Notes: generated from the sequence alone by a model not told the origin. Positions 51,350-59,556 are shown, numbered from the stretch's first letter. The stretch: DNA of 64,000 nt from Paenibacillus qinlingensis (GCF_013204845.1 NZ_JABMKY010000013.1:157557-221556); one strand, 5' to 3'. Translations and numbers: made by a program.

Positions 51350-52246
51350 ATGCTGTTTAACACGGTAACAACAGAAAGGCTGCTAAGGAAGAGGCAAGAG
51401 CTTTTAAGTTTCCGTTTTCGGTTCAAAAAGCTTAATTTATCAAAGGCACTGCTAAGCCTTTCGCTATTTATTTTAGCTTTTCTGATCTTGTGTGCCATCG
51501 TTCCCTCCTGGATTGCTCCTTACTCGCCAACGGAAATGCTGACGGATCAACTCTTGAAATCACCAAGTTGGTCGCATCCGCTTGGAACGGACCAATTCGG
51601 TCGTGATGTATGGACACTCGTCATCTATGGCAGCAGACAATCGCTCATTATGGGGGTCGTGTCCGTCGTGATTGGCGGTTGTATTGGGACACTCTTCGGA
51701 CTTATTGCAGGGTATTGGGGCGGAGTTGTCGATTCGTTATTCATGCGTTTCAATGATATTTTGATGACGATACCGGGGATTCTGTTGGCGATCGCGATCT
51801 CGGTTGCCCTCGGACCAAGCTTTTTTAACGTGATATTGGCCATTAGTGTGGCTACGATACCTGGAAAAGCAAGAGTCGTGCGCAGCCAAGTAATCTCGAT
51901 TCGTAATCGGCCTTTCATTGATGCTGCGCGTGCTGTGGGGACTTCGCATCTCGAAATCATGCTCCGTCATATTTTGCCGAATTGCTTCTCTCCATTGCTC
52001 GTCATGATGACGATCGGTGTCGGGAGCTCCATTCTAGTAGGTACAGGTCTAAGCTTCCTTGGGCTTGGTGTGGTGAAGGAAATCCCAGATTGGGGTTATA
52101 TGCTCTCCCAAGGACGCAGCTATATGACGGTAGCTTGGTGGGTAGCTACATTCCCAGGGCTGGCCATTACTTTGCTGGTCATTGTGGTTAATCTCATTGG
52201 TGATGAAATTCGTGATCGCATGGATCCAAAGAAATCGAGGGCATAG
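51350..52246 (+). CDS. DppC-type ABC transporter permease
   Basis: 298-residue second permease. The ATG at 51350 is 9 bp after AAAGGAG; an in-frame TTG at 51341 overlaps the spacer. Key blocks are SHPLGTDQFGRDVWTLVIYG, the family hallmark, FGLIAGYWGGVVDSLFMRFND in two parts (GLIAGYWGG; SLFMRFNDIL), and the EAA loop DAARAVGTSHLEIMLRHILP. It ends 3 bp before the ATPase start, so the two are translationally linked. Confidence 0.92.
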   Translation: MLFNTVTTERLLRKRQELLSFRFRFKKLNLSKALLSLSLFILAFLILCAIVPSWIAPYSPTEMLTDQLLKSPSWSHPLGTDQFGRDVWTLVIYGSRQSLIMGVVSVVIGGCIGTLFGLIAGYWGGVVDSLFMRFNDILMTIPGILLAIAISVALGPSFFNVILAISVATIPGKARVVRSQVISIRNRPFIDAARAVGTSHLEIMLRHILPNCFSPLLVMMTIGVGSSILVGTGLSFLGLGVVKEIPDWGYMLSQGRSYMTVAWWVATFPGLAITLLVIVVNLIGDEIRDRMDPKKSRA

Positions 52247-52249
52247 CGT

Positions 52250-54280
52250 ATGAAACCATTACTCGAAATAGATGCATTGTCCGTTGATTTTCAAACAGCC
52301 AGCGGTTCACTCAATGCGATCAACAATATTAATTTGCAGATCGGAACAGGAGAAATTGTGTGTTTGGTCGGGGAGTCAGGGAGTGGAAAGACGATTACCT
52401 CTTTGTCGATTATGCGTCTGATTAACTATGATGGCGGCTATATTTCACATGGGGATATCAAGCTCGATGGGCAAAGTTTAGTGGGACTGTCACAGAAGGA
52501 AATCAGCGATATGCGTGGGAAGAAAATCGCAATGATCTTCCAAGAGCCGATGACCGCACTGGATCCTATCTTCACAATTGGAAGTCAGATCATCGAAGTC
52601 ATTGTTCGTCATGAGCGAATTTCGAAGCTGGGAGCAAAGGAAAAGGCAATATCCTTACTGCGCAGAGTGGGCATTCCCGAACCGGAAATAAGGATGGGGC
52701 AATATCCCTATGAGCTTTCAGGAGGCATGCGCCAAAGGGCGATGATCGCCATGGCACTAGCTTGCGGACCTGAACTGCTTATTGCTGATGAACCTACAAC
52801 AGCGCTGGATGTAACGATCCAAGCGCAAATCTTGAGCTTGCTTCGTGAGCTGAAAGATGAATTCCAGATGTCGATTCTATTAATTACGCACGATCTCGGA
52901 ATTGCAGCTGAAATGGCTGACCGCGTCGTGGTTATGTATGCGGGCAAAGTTGTTGAGCAATCTCCTGTACATCAGTTGTTTGAAAATCCAGCCCATCCTT
53001 ATACCCAAGGGCTTCTCCATTCCATTGTCACACTGGATAATGTACGTGGTTTGAAGCTGTATACGATCAAAGGTACGATTCCCAGCTTGTCTAATTTACC
53101 GACTGGCTGCCGTTTCCATCCCCGTTGCCCCTACGCAACGGATCGTTGTTTGAGTGAAGATCCGCCACTGCAAGAACTTCACGGCCGTGAGGTTGCGTGT
53201 TGGAATGCAGAGCGGATTGATCATTTGGCAGCCGAGTTTTTCGGGGATGCGGTCACGACCGCGCCTGTCGAAATCAACGATGGGCTTCGTGATGATGCAT
53301 GGTCCCTAGCGTCGGAGACTCCATTACTCCAAGTGAAGAATGTAAAGAAATATTTCCCAATTCGTCAAGGGTGGTTTGGGCGAGGCCGTGCCTCGATTAA
53401 AGCAGTTGATGATGTGTCTTTTGACATTCGCAAAGGGGAAACTTTCGGCCTTGTCGGAGAATCCGGATGCGGGAAATCCACGTTAGGCCGGGTACTTCTT
53501 CAGCTGGAGAAAGCGACGGCGGGCAGTATTCATTTTGAAGGTAGAGATCTCATTCAATCAGGCTCTCAGGGGTGGAAGAAAACAAGGCGGGACATGCAAA
53601 TTGTGTTTCAGGATCCGTATGGCTCGATTAATCCCCGCTGGAGTGTGGGAGATATCATTGGAGAACCTTTCTGGGTGCACGAGTCTTTACGTGGGTCTGC
53701 CAAAAGAGCAAAAGTAGAATCCGTTATGGAGCTTGTGGGATTGAATCCGTCCTGGTACGATCGGTTGCCGCATGAATTCTCAGGCGGGCAGCGCCAACGT
53801 ATTGGAATTGCTCGCGCGATTGCACTGAATCCGAAATTTATTCTAGCTGATGAAGCCGTTTCTGCCTTAGATGTTTCTGTCCAGTCGCAGATCGTTAATC
53901 TGATGCAAGATATTCAGCAACGTATGAATTTAACATATTTGTTCATTGCACATGGCCTTAATATTGTTCGCTACATTTCGGATCGAATTGGTGTCATGTA
54001 CTTAGGGAAGCTAGTTGAAATTGCACCGACCGATGAGCTGTTTAGACATCCTGCACATCACTATACGAAGGCGCTTTTGTCGGCCATTCCAGTGCCCGAT
54101 CCCAAACGGAAGCGCAGCTTCGTGCCCTTGGAGGGTGAAATGCCATCACCTGCGAGGCCGCCATCCGGCTGCCGTTTTCATACGCGCTGCCCAGCTGCGA
54201 CAGCACTGTGCCGTGAAGTTGTGCCTGAATTAGCGACGATTGGGCCCGGTCATTATGCGGCTTGTCATTATCCCTTGTAA
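52250..54280 (+). CDS. Fused double ABC ATPase (DppD-DppF type)
   Basis: 676-residue fusion of the two ATPases that normally drive peptide importers. Half 1 (about 1-330) has Walker A GESGSGKT, signature LSGGMRQR, Walker B LLIADEPTTALD and H-loop LLITHDLG. Half 2 (about 360-676) has GESGCGKST, FSGGQRQR and FILADEAVSALD. Its H-loop reads FIAHGLN, with Gly after the His where Asp is usual. Each half ends in the oligopeptide-transporter C-terminal domain with four cysteines' worth of CRFHPRCPYA-type motif (GCRFHPRCP and GCRFHTRCP). It energises the two permeases encoded just upstream. Confidence 0.93.
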   Translation: MKPLLEIDALSVDFQTASGSLNAINNINLQIGTGEIVCLVGESGSGKTITSLSIMRLINYDGGYISHGDIKLDGQSLVGLSQKEISDMRGKKIAMIFQEPMTALDPIFTIGSQIIEVIVRHERISKLGAKEKAISLLRRVGIPEPEIRMGQYPYELSGGMRQRAMIAMALACGPELLIADEPTTALDVTIQAQILSLLRELKDEFQMSILLITHDLGIAAEMADRVVVMYAGKVVEQSPVHQLFENPAHPYTQGLLHSIVTLDNVRGLKLYTIKGTIPSLSNLPTGCRFHPRCPYATDRCLSEDPPLQELHGREVACWNAERIDHLAAEFFGDAVTTAPVEINDGLRDDAWSLASETPLLQVKNVKKYFPIRQGWFGRGRASIKAVDDVSFDIRKGETFGLVGESGCGKSTLGRVLLQLEKATAGSIHFEGRDLIQSGSQGWKKTRRDMQIVFQDPYGSINPRWSVGDIIGEPFWVHESLRGSAKRAKVESVMELVGLNPSWYDRLPHEFSGGQRQRIGIARAIALNPKFILADEAVSALDVSVQSQIVNLMQDIQQRMNLTYLFIAHGLNIVRYISDRIGVMYLGKLVEIAPTDELFRHPAHHYTKALLSAIPVPDPKRKRSFVPLEGEMPSPARPPSGCRFHTRCPAATALCREVVPELATIGPGHYAACHYPL

Positions 54281-54327
54281 GAATGGGAGTTTACTAGAAC
54301 AACCTCTTGAAAGAAGGAGTGGGGTAT

Positions 54328-55143
54328 GTGCCATCCAAATCCAAATTAATATCCATCCAAGAAGCGGTTGCACAGATTCCGGATGGTACGAAGCTTGCCG
54401 TTAGCGGCAATATGGAGATGTCTCCGATGGCCCTTATTCGTGAAATCATTCGCGCCAAGAGGCGCGAGTTATATCTAGTTTGTGCGGGGGCTGCGGCAGT
54501 GAATGCTGATCTACTGATCGGAGCTGGCGTGGTCTCGACCGTTGAATTCTCACAGATTTCGATGGGGGAGTATGGATTTGGCTTGAACTTCCGGCGCAAA
54601 TTCGAACAAGGAGCAATTGTCGGATTAGAGCATGCTTGTCCGACGCTAACAGCAGCAATTGGGGCAGGTGCTTCAGGTATCCCCTTCACACCAGTGCGAG
54701 GGCTGCTCGGTACGGATTATATGCAAATTAGACCGGATTTTCATGAGATCTACAATCCATACAATTCGGAGGAGAGTATTGCCATTGTGCCCGCGATACG
54801 ACCAGACGTAGCGATATTTCATGGCTATAAGGCAGATACGCTTGGCAATGTGATTGCTCATTCATCACAGAACAATCGACTGCTTGCGCAAGCTTCCGTG
54901 AAGGCATTTGCTTCGGTGGAAGAGATCGTGTCCCCCGATGAGCTTCTTCGTGAAGCTAACCATGGCGTAGCGTTCATCCCATCGCTGTTTCTAAGCGGTG
55001 TCATTCATGCACGTGGAGGTGCTATACCAACAGCTTGTCCAGGTTACTATGAGGTTGATGATGAGGAAATTTCCATTTATATGGAAGCTTCTAAATCGGA
55101 TGCTACTGTTGAGGTGTATGTGAAGAGCTTAATTAACACGTAG
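54328..55143 (+). CDS. CoA-transferase-like alpha subunit (glutaconate CoA-transferase / IpdA family)
   Basis: 271-residue class I CoA-transferase-fold subunit. The GTG at 54328 lies 8 bp after AAGGAG and is the best start; a nearer ATG is out of frame. Family features are GTKLAVSGNMEMSPMALI, the nucleotide-binding-like loop VCAGAAAVNADLLIGAG, VEFSQISMGEYG and PFTPVRGLLGTDY. It should pair with the beta subunit 15 bp downstream. The closest known patterns are glutaconate CoA-transferase A and the steroid-ring hydrolase subunit IpdA. The substrate is unknown, and whether it transfers CoA or hydrolyses a ring or thioester cannot be told. Confidence 0.78.
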   Translation: MPSKSKLISIQEAVAQIPDGTKLAVSGNMEMSPMALIREIIRAKRRELYLVCAGAAAVNADLLIGAGVVSTVEFSQISMGEYGFGLNFRRKFEQGAIVGLEHACPTLTAAIGAGASGIPFTPVRGLLGTDYMQIRPDFHEIYNPYNSEESIAIVPAIRPDVAIFHGYKADTLGNVIAHSSQNNRLLAQASVKAFASVEEIVSPDELLREANHGVAFIPSLFLSGVIHARGGAIPTACPGYYEVDDEEISIYMEASKSDATVEVYVKSLINT

Positions 55144-55158
55144 TGGGGGAGGTATCGT

Positions 55159-55944
55159 ATGAGTCGTATGGAGCAGGCTAGGTTGTCTTCGTATTCCATG
55201 GAGGAAGCGATGATTTGTTACTTGGCAAGAGAGCTGCGCAATCACGAGGTTATCGGAGTTGGGAATAACTCACCTATCCCTGCTGCGGCTGCATTGCTTG
55301 CCAAAGCGAGGCATGCGAAGCAAGCCTCTGTTTACATTCTCGGGCAGTGTGATTGGCCTTTTCAAGGAACGAAAGAGTTCTTTGATCTCATGCAGCGAGG
55401 CGAAATGGATGTATTCTTTCTAAGTGGTGCTCAAATCGACAGCTACGGACGTATCAATCTGCATGCAATCGGCGACTATGGAAAGCCGAAGGTGAGACTA
55501 CCTGGAGGCGCTGGCTCAGGGGTTGTTTATTTTACATGCAAACGCATCTTTCTATTTAAAACGGATCATGGACTTAAAGGATTCCCTGAAACGCTCGATT
55601 TCGTTACATCAATACCTTCTTCGGAGAAAGGCATCTATCATCAAAATGGATTAGTTGGTGTGTATACACCCCTAGGCGTCATGAAACCGACTGGACCCGA
55701 GCGCAGATTAAGGCTAGCTGCCACCGTTCCAGGTGTGAAGCCAGCTGAGGTACAGGGGAGGACAGGTTTTGATCTAGGTTTGAACAAAGATGATGACTCA
55801 TCGATTCCAATCCTCAAAGCCCCTTCAACTATCGAGTTAGCAATACTTCGTTATGAGGTAAGTCATGAATTACGGCGCATATATCCGTTGTTTGCGAAGC
55901 AGCATTTCGGTGCTTATATGAAAAGTGCAGCAGTTCAATTATAG
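55159..55944 (+). CDS. CoA-transferase-like beta subunit lacking the expected catalytic Glu
   Basis: 261 residues, homologous to glutaconate CoA-transferase B: FFLSGAQIDSYGRINLHAIGDY and VRLPGGAGSGVVYFTCKRI match that family, as does TGFDLGL near the end. In glutaconate CoA-transferase the catalytic Glu sits in an IVESG segment; the corresponding stretch here, ASVYILGQCDW, has no Glu. IpdB, which works with IpdA as a hydrolase, also lacks it, so this pair may not be a classical CoA-transferase. The alignment was made by eye. GGGGGAGG precedes the ATG. Confidence 0.75.
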   Translation: MSRMEQARLSSYSMEEAMICYLARELRNHEVIGVGNNSPIPAAAALLAKARHAKQASVYILGQCDWPFQGTKEFFDLMQRGEMDVFFLSGAQIDSYGRINLHAIGDYGKPKVRLPGGAGSGVVYFTCKRIFLFKTDHGLKGFPETLDFVTSIPSSEKGIYHQNGLVGVYTPLGVMKPTGPERRLRLAATVPGVKPAEVQGRTGFDLGLNKDDDSSIPILKAPSTIELAILRYEVSHELRRIYPLFAKQHFGAYMKSAAVQL

Positions 55945-55958
55945 AAAGAGGGATGGAT

Positions 55959-56546
55959 ATGAGCGAAAATAAACCCTTTCATCAGTTGGAAGTGGATATT
56001 TCAGACATACTGGCTAGTCATCAGGATTATCGTACCATTATTGATCACGTGCGGCCCCATTTACAGCATTTGCTGACGAATGATGACTTGCTTCCCGCGG
56101 AGTTGCAAGTGCCACTGCCGAATAAATACGCACAATATTTGCTGTATAGACCGCAAAACGAGTCCTTTGCTGTCATCGCTTTCGTCTGGGGCGCGGGACA
56201 AGTTGCACCTGTTCACGATCATCTGGTATGGGGACTTGTTGGTGTATACCGCGGCTCTGTTGTGGAGAAACGCTATCGTCGTGAGGATCACGGCGAATCT
56301 GCGGAACCACGTTACACGATTCGTGAGGTATCAGAGGTGACAGCTTCGCAAGGTGACATCTCCTTTGTGTATCCACCAGATTATGATATTCATGGCGTTG
56401 CGAATCCATTTGATGAGGCAGCCATTACGATCCATATTTATGGGACGGATATCGGAAAACAACCTAGGCATATCCATGATATAGCCACTGGGAATGCTCG
56501 AGATGTTATTACGAAGCATGATAATATAAGTCCCATTTTTAGCTAA
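55959..56546 (+). CDS. Cysteine-dioxygenase-family thiol dioxygenase
   Basis: 195-residue cupin of the cysteine dioxygenase type I family. ATG 55959 is 6 bp after AGAGGG; ATG 55953 is too close. The iron ligands are the three-His set His86 and His88 in VAPVHDHLVWG, and His145 in YDIHGVANP. The family oxidises free thiols (cysteine, 3-mercaptopropionate and related) to sulfinates with O2. Which thiol is used here is not visible. Being encoded between CoA-transferase genes fits a thiol-to-sulfinate-to-sulfinyl-CoA route. Confidence 0.85.
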   Translation: MSENKPFHQLEVDISDILASHQDYRTIIDHVRPHLQHLLTNDDLLPAELQVPLPNKYAQYLLYRPQNESFAVIAFVWGAGQVAPVHDHLVWGLVGVYRGSVVEKRYRREDHGESAEPRYTIREVSEVTASQGDISFVYPPDYDIHGVANPFDEAAITIHIYGTDIGKQPRHIHDIATGNARDVITKHDNISPIFS

Positions 56547-56594
56547 ATACCTGGAATTATCTCTTACTACCAAACAAAGAGGAGCGGAGAACAT

Positions 56595-57764
56595 ATGAGC
56601 AAGAACAACCACGGCCCTCTTGCAGGCATCAAAGTTATTGAATTTGGTCAAATAGCGGCAGGCCCCTTCGCGGGTATGTTGTTCGCAGATCTAGGCGCAG
56701 ATGTGGTCAAGGTAGAGCGGCCTGATGTGGGCGATAGTATGCGAGAATGGCCGCCATTTATTACGAACGAAGAAGGTGAGCACTATAGCTCCAATTTCAG
56801 CTCACTAAATCGTAATAAGCGGAGCATAGCGATTGATTTTAAAGCTCCTGCGGATCTTGAACGATTGCGTGAGTTATGTGCACAAGCCGATGTCATTGTC
56901 GAAAATTATCGGCCAGGTGTATTGGCAAAATTCGGGCTTAGCTATGAGCGATTAGTGGAAACGAATCCGAAGCTCGTGTATTGTTCCATTTCTGGCTATG
57001 GGCAAAAGGGTGCTTACGCACAAAAAGGCGCTTTCGATGTGACCATTCAAGCGATTAGCGGATTGATGAGTGTGACGGGGGAAGAGGATGGCGCGCCGGT
57101 CAAATGCGGGGTTCCCGTGGCTGATTTTGTAGCAGGGCTCTATGGTGCTTATACCGTCGTTGCGGCGATTCATCAAGCATCTCGAACCGGAAAAGGGAGT
57201 TACATTGACTGCTCCATGTTAGCGAGTGTGCTTGGGATATCCGCATTGCAGACAAGCGAGTATTACGGCAACGGGGTAGCACCGAAGCGTCTAGGCAGCG
57301 CGCATCCACGCAATGCACCGTATCAAGGTTATCACGGCAGTGATAAGCCATTCGTGATTGCGGCTGGCAACGAGAAGCTGTGGCGCGAGGTGGTGGATGC
57401 CGTGGAGCTGCCGGGGCTAGCGGACGATCCGCGGTTTCAGAATCAGACGCTGCGCGCGAAGCATCAGAAGGAGCTGGCTCTACTTCTCCAAGAAGCATTC
57501 AGCCTGAAAACGGCTGCCCAATGGCTGGATATTTTTGATGGACGAGGTGTACCCTGTGCGCCAATCAACACGTTTGAGGATATTTTGCATGATCCTGCGG
57601 TGAAGGAAAGTGGCTTGATTCACGAGTTAACACTTCCGAATCATACGCAAACTACAACGGTAGGCTATCCCGTTAAGCTAACGGACTACGAGTTTCAAAT
57701 TTATCGCAAGCCGCCGCTCAAAGGTGAGCACACAGAAGAAATTTTTCAAGAATGGGGTGTTTAG
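56595..57764 (+). CDS. CaiB/BaiF family (class III) CoA-transferase
   Basis: 389-residue family III CoA-transferase that moves CoA between carboxylic acids. Hallmarks are GIKVIEFGQIAAGPFAGMLFADLGADVVKVE (seen as IEFGQIAAGPFAGMLFADLG then ADVVKVERP), NRNKRSIAIDFK, and the catalytic Asp148 in KGAFDVTIQAISGLMSVTG. AAAGAGGAGCGG precedes the ATG. A family III enzyme (Act) activates 3-sulfinopropionate in dithiodipropionate-degrading bacteria; with a thiol dioxygenase next door a similar role is attractive. The desulfinase of that pathway is not in the window. Confidence 0.9.
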   Translation: MSKNNHGPLAGIKVIEFGQIAAGPFAGMLFADLGADVVKVERPDVGDSMREWPPFITNEEGEHYSSNFSSLNRNKRSIAIDFKAPADLERLRELCAQADVIVENYRPGVLAKFGLSYERLVETNPKLVYCSISGYGQKGAYAQKGAFDVTIQAISGLMSVTGEEDGAPVKCGVPVADFVAGLYGAYTVVAAIHQASRTGKGSYIDCSMLASVLGISALQTSEYYGNGVAPKRLGSAHPRNAPYQGYHGSDKPFVIAAGNEKLWREVVDAVELPGLADDPRFQNQTLRAKHQKELALLLQEAFSLKTAAQWLDIFDGRGVPCAPINTFEDILHDPAVKESGLIHELTLPNHTQTTTVGYPVKLTDYEFQIYRKPPLKGEHTEEIFQEWGV

Positions 57765-57767
57765 ATC

Positions 57768-58241
57768 GTGAGTGAGACAACCAGGCTTCATATTGATATT
57801 TACCTTGCGACTTCGGAATTAATCAAACAACGCATAAACCAGCTTTCTCCTGAACAGTTGGAATGGAAGCCTGCACCGGAGAAATGGAGCATTAAAGAAG
57901 TCGTAGCTCATCTCGTGGATGCCAGCTTCGTGCACGCTATCCGTATTCGTAAAATTGTTGCAGAAAACGGCAAAGAGTTTCTCCTGTATGATCAAGATGC
58001 ATGGGTTGCAAGCTCGCGAGCAAACCAGACGGAGCTGAGTGACATTTTGCTTGCGTTTGATGCCATACTTGCCTATAATGCGCTATTCTACGGGCGTTTG
58101 ACAGAAGAACAGTGGGAACGCAAGGGGAATAATAACGGCAAAGAAATCTCCATCGCTGATCTGTTCCAAGGTTTCATTCGTCACGTGCAAACGCATTTGC
58201 TGCAAATTGGGCGTAATTTGGATGCTTTAGGTGTGAAGTAA
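57768..58241 (+). CDS. DinB-superfamily metal-binding protein
   Basis: 157-residue four-helix-bundle protein of the DinB_2 group, with a GTG start 3 bp after the CoA-transferase stop. The metal triad is His48 in VVAHLVDA and His139/His143 in RHVQTHLLQIG, with the family start LSPEQLEWKPAPEKWSIKEV. Members include bacillithiol- and mycothiol-dependent transferases, which would suit a thiol-related operon. Many other members have unknown function. It is the last gene of the operon. Confidence 0.82.
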   Translation: MSETTRLHIDIYLATSELIKQRINQLSPEQLEWKPAPEKWSIKEVVAHLVDASFVHAIRIRKIVAENGKEFLLYDQDAWVASSRANQTELSDILLAFDAILAYNALFYGRLTEEQWERKGNNNGKEISIADLFQGFIRHVQTHLLQIGRNLDALGVK

Positions 58242-58262
58242 AGGTTGGTTAATAACGTGTAA

Positions 58263-58310
58263 AATACCGATAGGAATACCGATACGAAGACCAATAAGAA
58301 TACCGATAGA
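58263..58310. repeat. Four 12-bp tandem repeats after the sulfur-type operon
   Basis: AATACCGATA begins at 58263, 58275 and 58299, and a variant AAGACCAATA at 58287, giving four consecutive 12-bp units. They lie 22 bp after the DinB-type stop and end at the terminator hairpin. Confidence 0.65.
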
Positions 58311-58346
58311 GGCATTTTCTGGGACAACAGAGAGGTGCCTTTTTTC
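58310..58346 (+). terminator. Terminator of the monooxygenase/transporter operon
   Basis: AGGCA (58310-58314) pairs with TGCCT (58336-58340), with an inner TCTG/CAGA helix, followed by TTTTTC. Confidence 0.7.
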
Positions 58347-58400
58347 TTTTGCACGCATTTCGGTTATACTAACAGGTGCAGAAGAGAAAGGGGCGGTACA

Positions 58401-58697
58401 ATGTTTACAATTACAACCTACACCGTAGAATTGGTTAGAGATCCTTTTGGGATTTTGACGGGGCAACGCTATGAATTTATCATCGATATCGAAGTTGAGG
58501 AAGATGATGAGCTATATTCCGAGAGCGGCCTATATATCCGAGCTATCTACAATGTGACCGAAGAAACATCAGCACTTATGAAATACGAGTTGTACGAGAA
58601 AACGACCGAACTTTATCTGGATTTCGACCTTGAGGACGATGAAGTGTCAGTCGTGGAAGCGTTCTGTAAGGAACATTACTCGGAAGGTAATGAATAA
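58401..58697 (+). CDS. Small acidic DUF6509-like protein
   Basis: 98 residues, strongly acidic (stretches EVEEDDELYSESG and LEDDEVSVVE). AAAGGGG lies upstream of ATG 58401. The opening ITTYTVELVRDPFGILTGQRYEF and the following IDIEVEEDDELY resemble proteins annotated as DUF6509, recalled by motif only. No cysteines, signal or membrane helix. Function unknown. It is flanked by terminators on both sides, so it is a single-gene unit; a TATACT at 58365-58370 may be its -10. Confidence 0.75.
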   Translation: MFTITTYTVELVRDPFGILTGQRYEFIIDIEVEEDDELYSESGLYIRAIYNVTEETSALMKYELYEKTTELYLDFDLEDDEVSVVEAFCKEHYSEGNE

Positions 58698-58727
58698 GAG
58701 GAGCGATAGATGCTCTTCTTTTTTTTG
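58695..58727 (+). terminator. Terminator after the DUF6509-like gene
   Basis: AAGAGGAGC pairs with GCTCTTCTT (one G-T pair) around a 7-nt loop, followed by eight T. Confidence 0.85.
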
Positions 58728-58810
58728 TTTTCTTACTACTCGCCATCTTCAATACCACTAGCACCACCAGCAATCATAACTGAGCCAGTACCATACAATT
58801 ACAAATCAGA

Positions 58811-59062
58811 GACTTGAGACTACAGATTACACACTACAGACTACAGATTACACACTACAGACTACAGATTACAGATTACACACTACACACTACATACTAC
58901 AGACTACAGATTACACACTACACACTACATACTACAGACTACAGATTACACACTACACACTACATACTACAGACTACAGACTACAGACTACAGACTACAG
59001 ACTACAGACTACAGACTACAGACTACACACTACAGACTAGAGACTACACACTACAGATTGCA
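58811..59062. repeat. Heptanucleotide microsatellite, about 35 units
   Basis: About 250 bp of 7-bp units, mainly GACTACA, GATTACA, CACTACA and CATACTA-type variants, in a patchwork that suggests repeated slippage and local conversion. A run of pure GACTACA spans about 58970-59025. A forward frame stays open across it and would give a 7-residue repeat (LQTTDYR), but there is no ribosome site. Confidence 0.85.
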
Positions 59063-59090
59063 TAACCATAACCATAACCATAACCATAAC
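59061..59090. repeat. Hexanucleotide repeat CATAAC x5
   Basis: Five exact CATAAC units directly after the heptanucleotide tract. Confidence 0.9.
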
Positions 59091-59170
59091 GACCATCAAC
59101 GGCAAAGTGTAGAGCACAAACCACAACCCACAATCACACAACCCACTGACCGCTGAGCGTAGACCAACTC

Positions 59171-59205
59171 GAACCCTGAACCCTGAACCCTGAACCCTGA
59201 ACCCT
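59171..59205. repeat. Heptanucleotide repeat GAACCCT x5
   Basis: Five exact GAACCCT units, 80 bp after the hexanucleotide tract. The sequence between and around (58728-58810, 59091-59170, 59206-59283) is low-complexity or featureless and holds no gene. Confidence 0.9.
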
Positions 59206-59283
59206 TCAGATTACCGACCGTCCACTAACTGCTACGAGAGCATTGAAAGGGTCAAATTTTAACTAGTTAAGTGCTCCAAATGT

Positions 59284-59470
59284 ATAGCTGTATTTTCTAC
59301 AGTTAATTCTGTTGGATTTCGCATCATTTCCCGATTAGATGGATTTTCTGTTGTTAATTTAAGGTTTTTTTATCGATATGAGCTTATTTGGTGAAATTAA
59401 CTACATATTTTCCATTTAAATTAAATTAATTGCGTTATTCGCCTAAATTAGATGTAGATTTTCCAGTTAT
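59284..59470. repeat. Tetra-palindrome element, copy 4
   Basis: Units at 59284-59306 (ATAGCTGTA / TACAGTTAA), 59335-59357 (TTAGATGGA / TGTTGTTAA), 59397-59419 (TTAACTACA / TCCATTTAA) and 59448-59470 (TTAGATGTA / TCCAGTTAT). Spacers are 28, 39 and 28 bp; total 187 bp, the same as copies 2 and 3. It lies between convergent genes, upstream of the AKR terminator on the plus-strand map. Confidence 0.87.
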
Positions 59471-59526
59471 TTTTTATTTCGTGTGATAACTAATTCCACC
59501 AACCCAACCCCATCTAGCCCAACACG

Positions 59527-59556
59527 CAAAAAAACCTGCACAACGGCAGGTTTTTC
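59527..59556 (-). terminator. Terminator of the aldo/keto reductase gene
   Basis: AAAAACCTGC (59530-59539) pairs with GCAGGTTTTT (59546-59555). Read on the minus strand it ends in a T run (the plus-strand AAAAAAA at 59528-59534). It can work in both directions. Confidence 0.85.

Noticed and set aside
58814..59065. Open plus-strand frame coding a 7-residue repeat (YRLQITD)
   Set aside because: It is the translation of a heptanucleotide microsatellite with a TTG start and no ribosome site.
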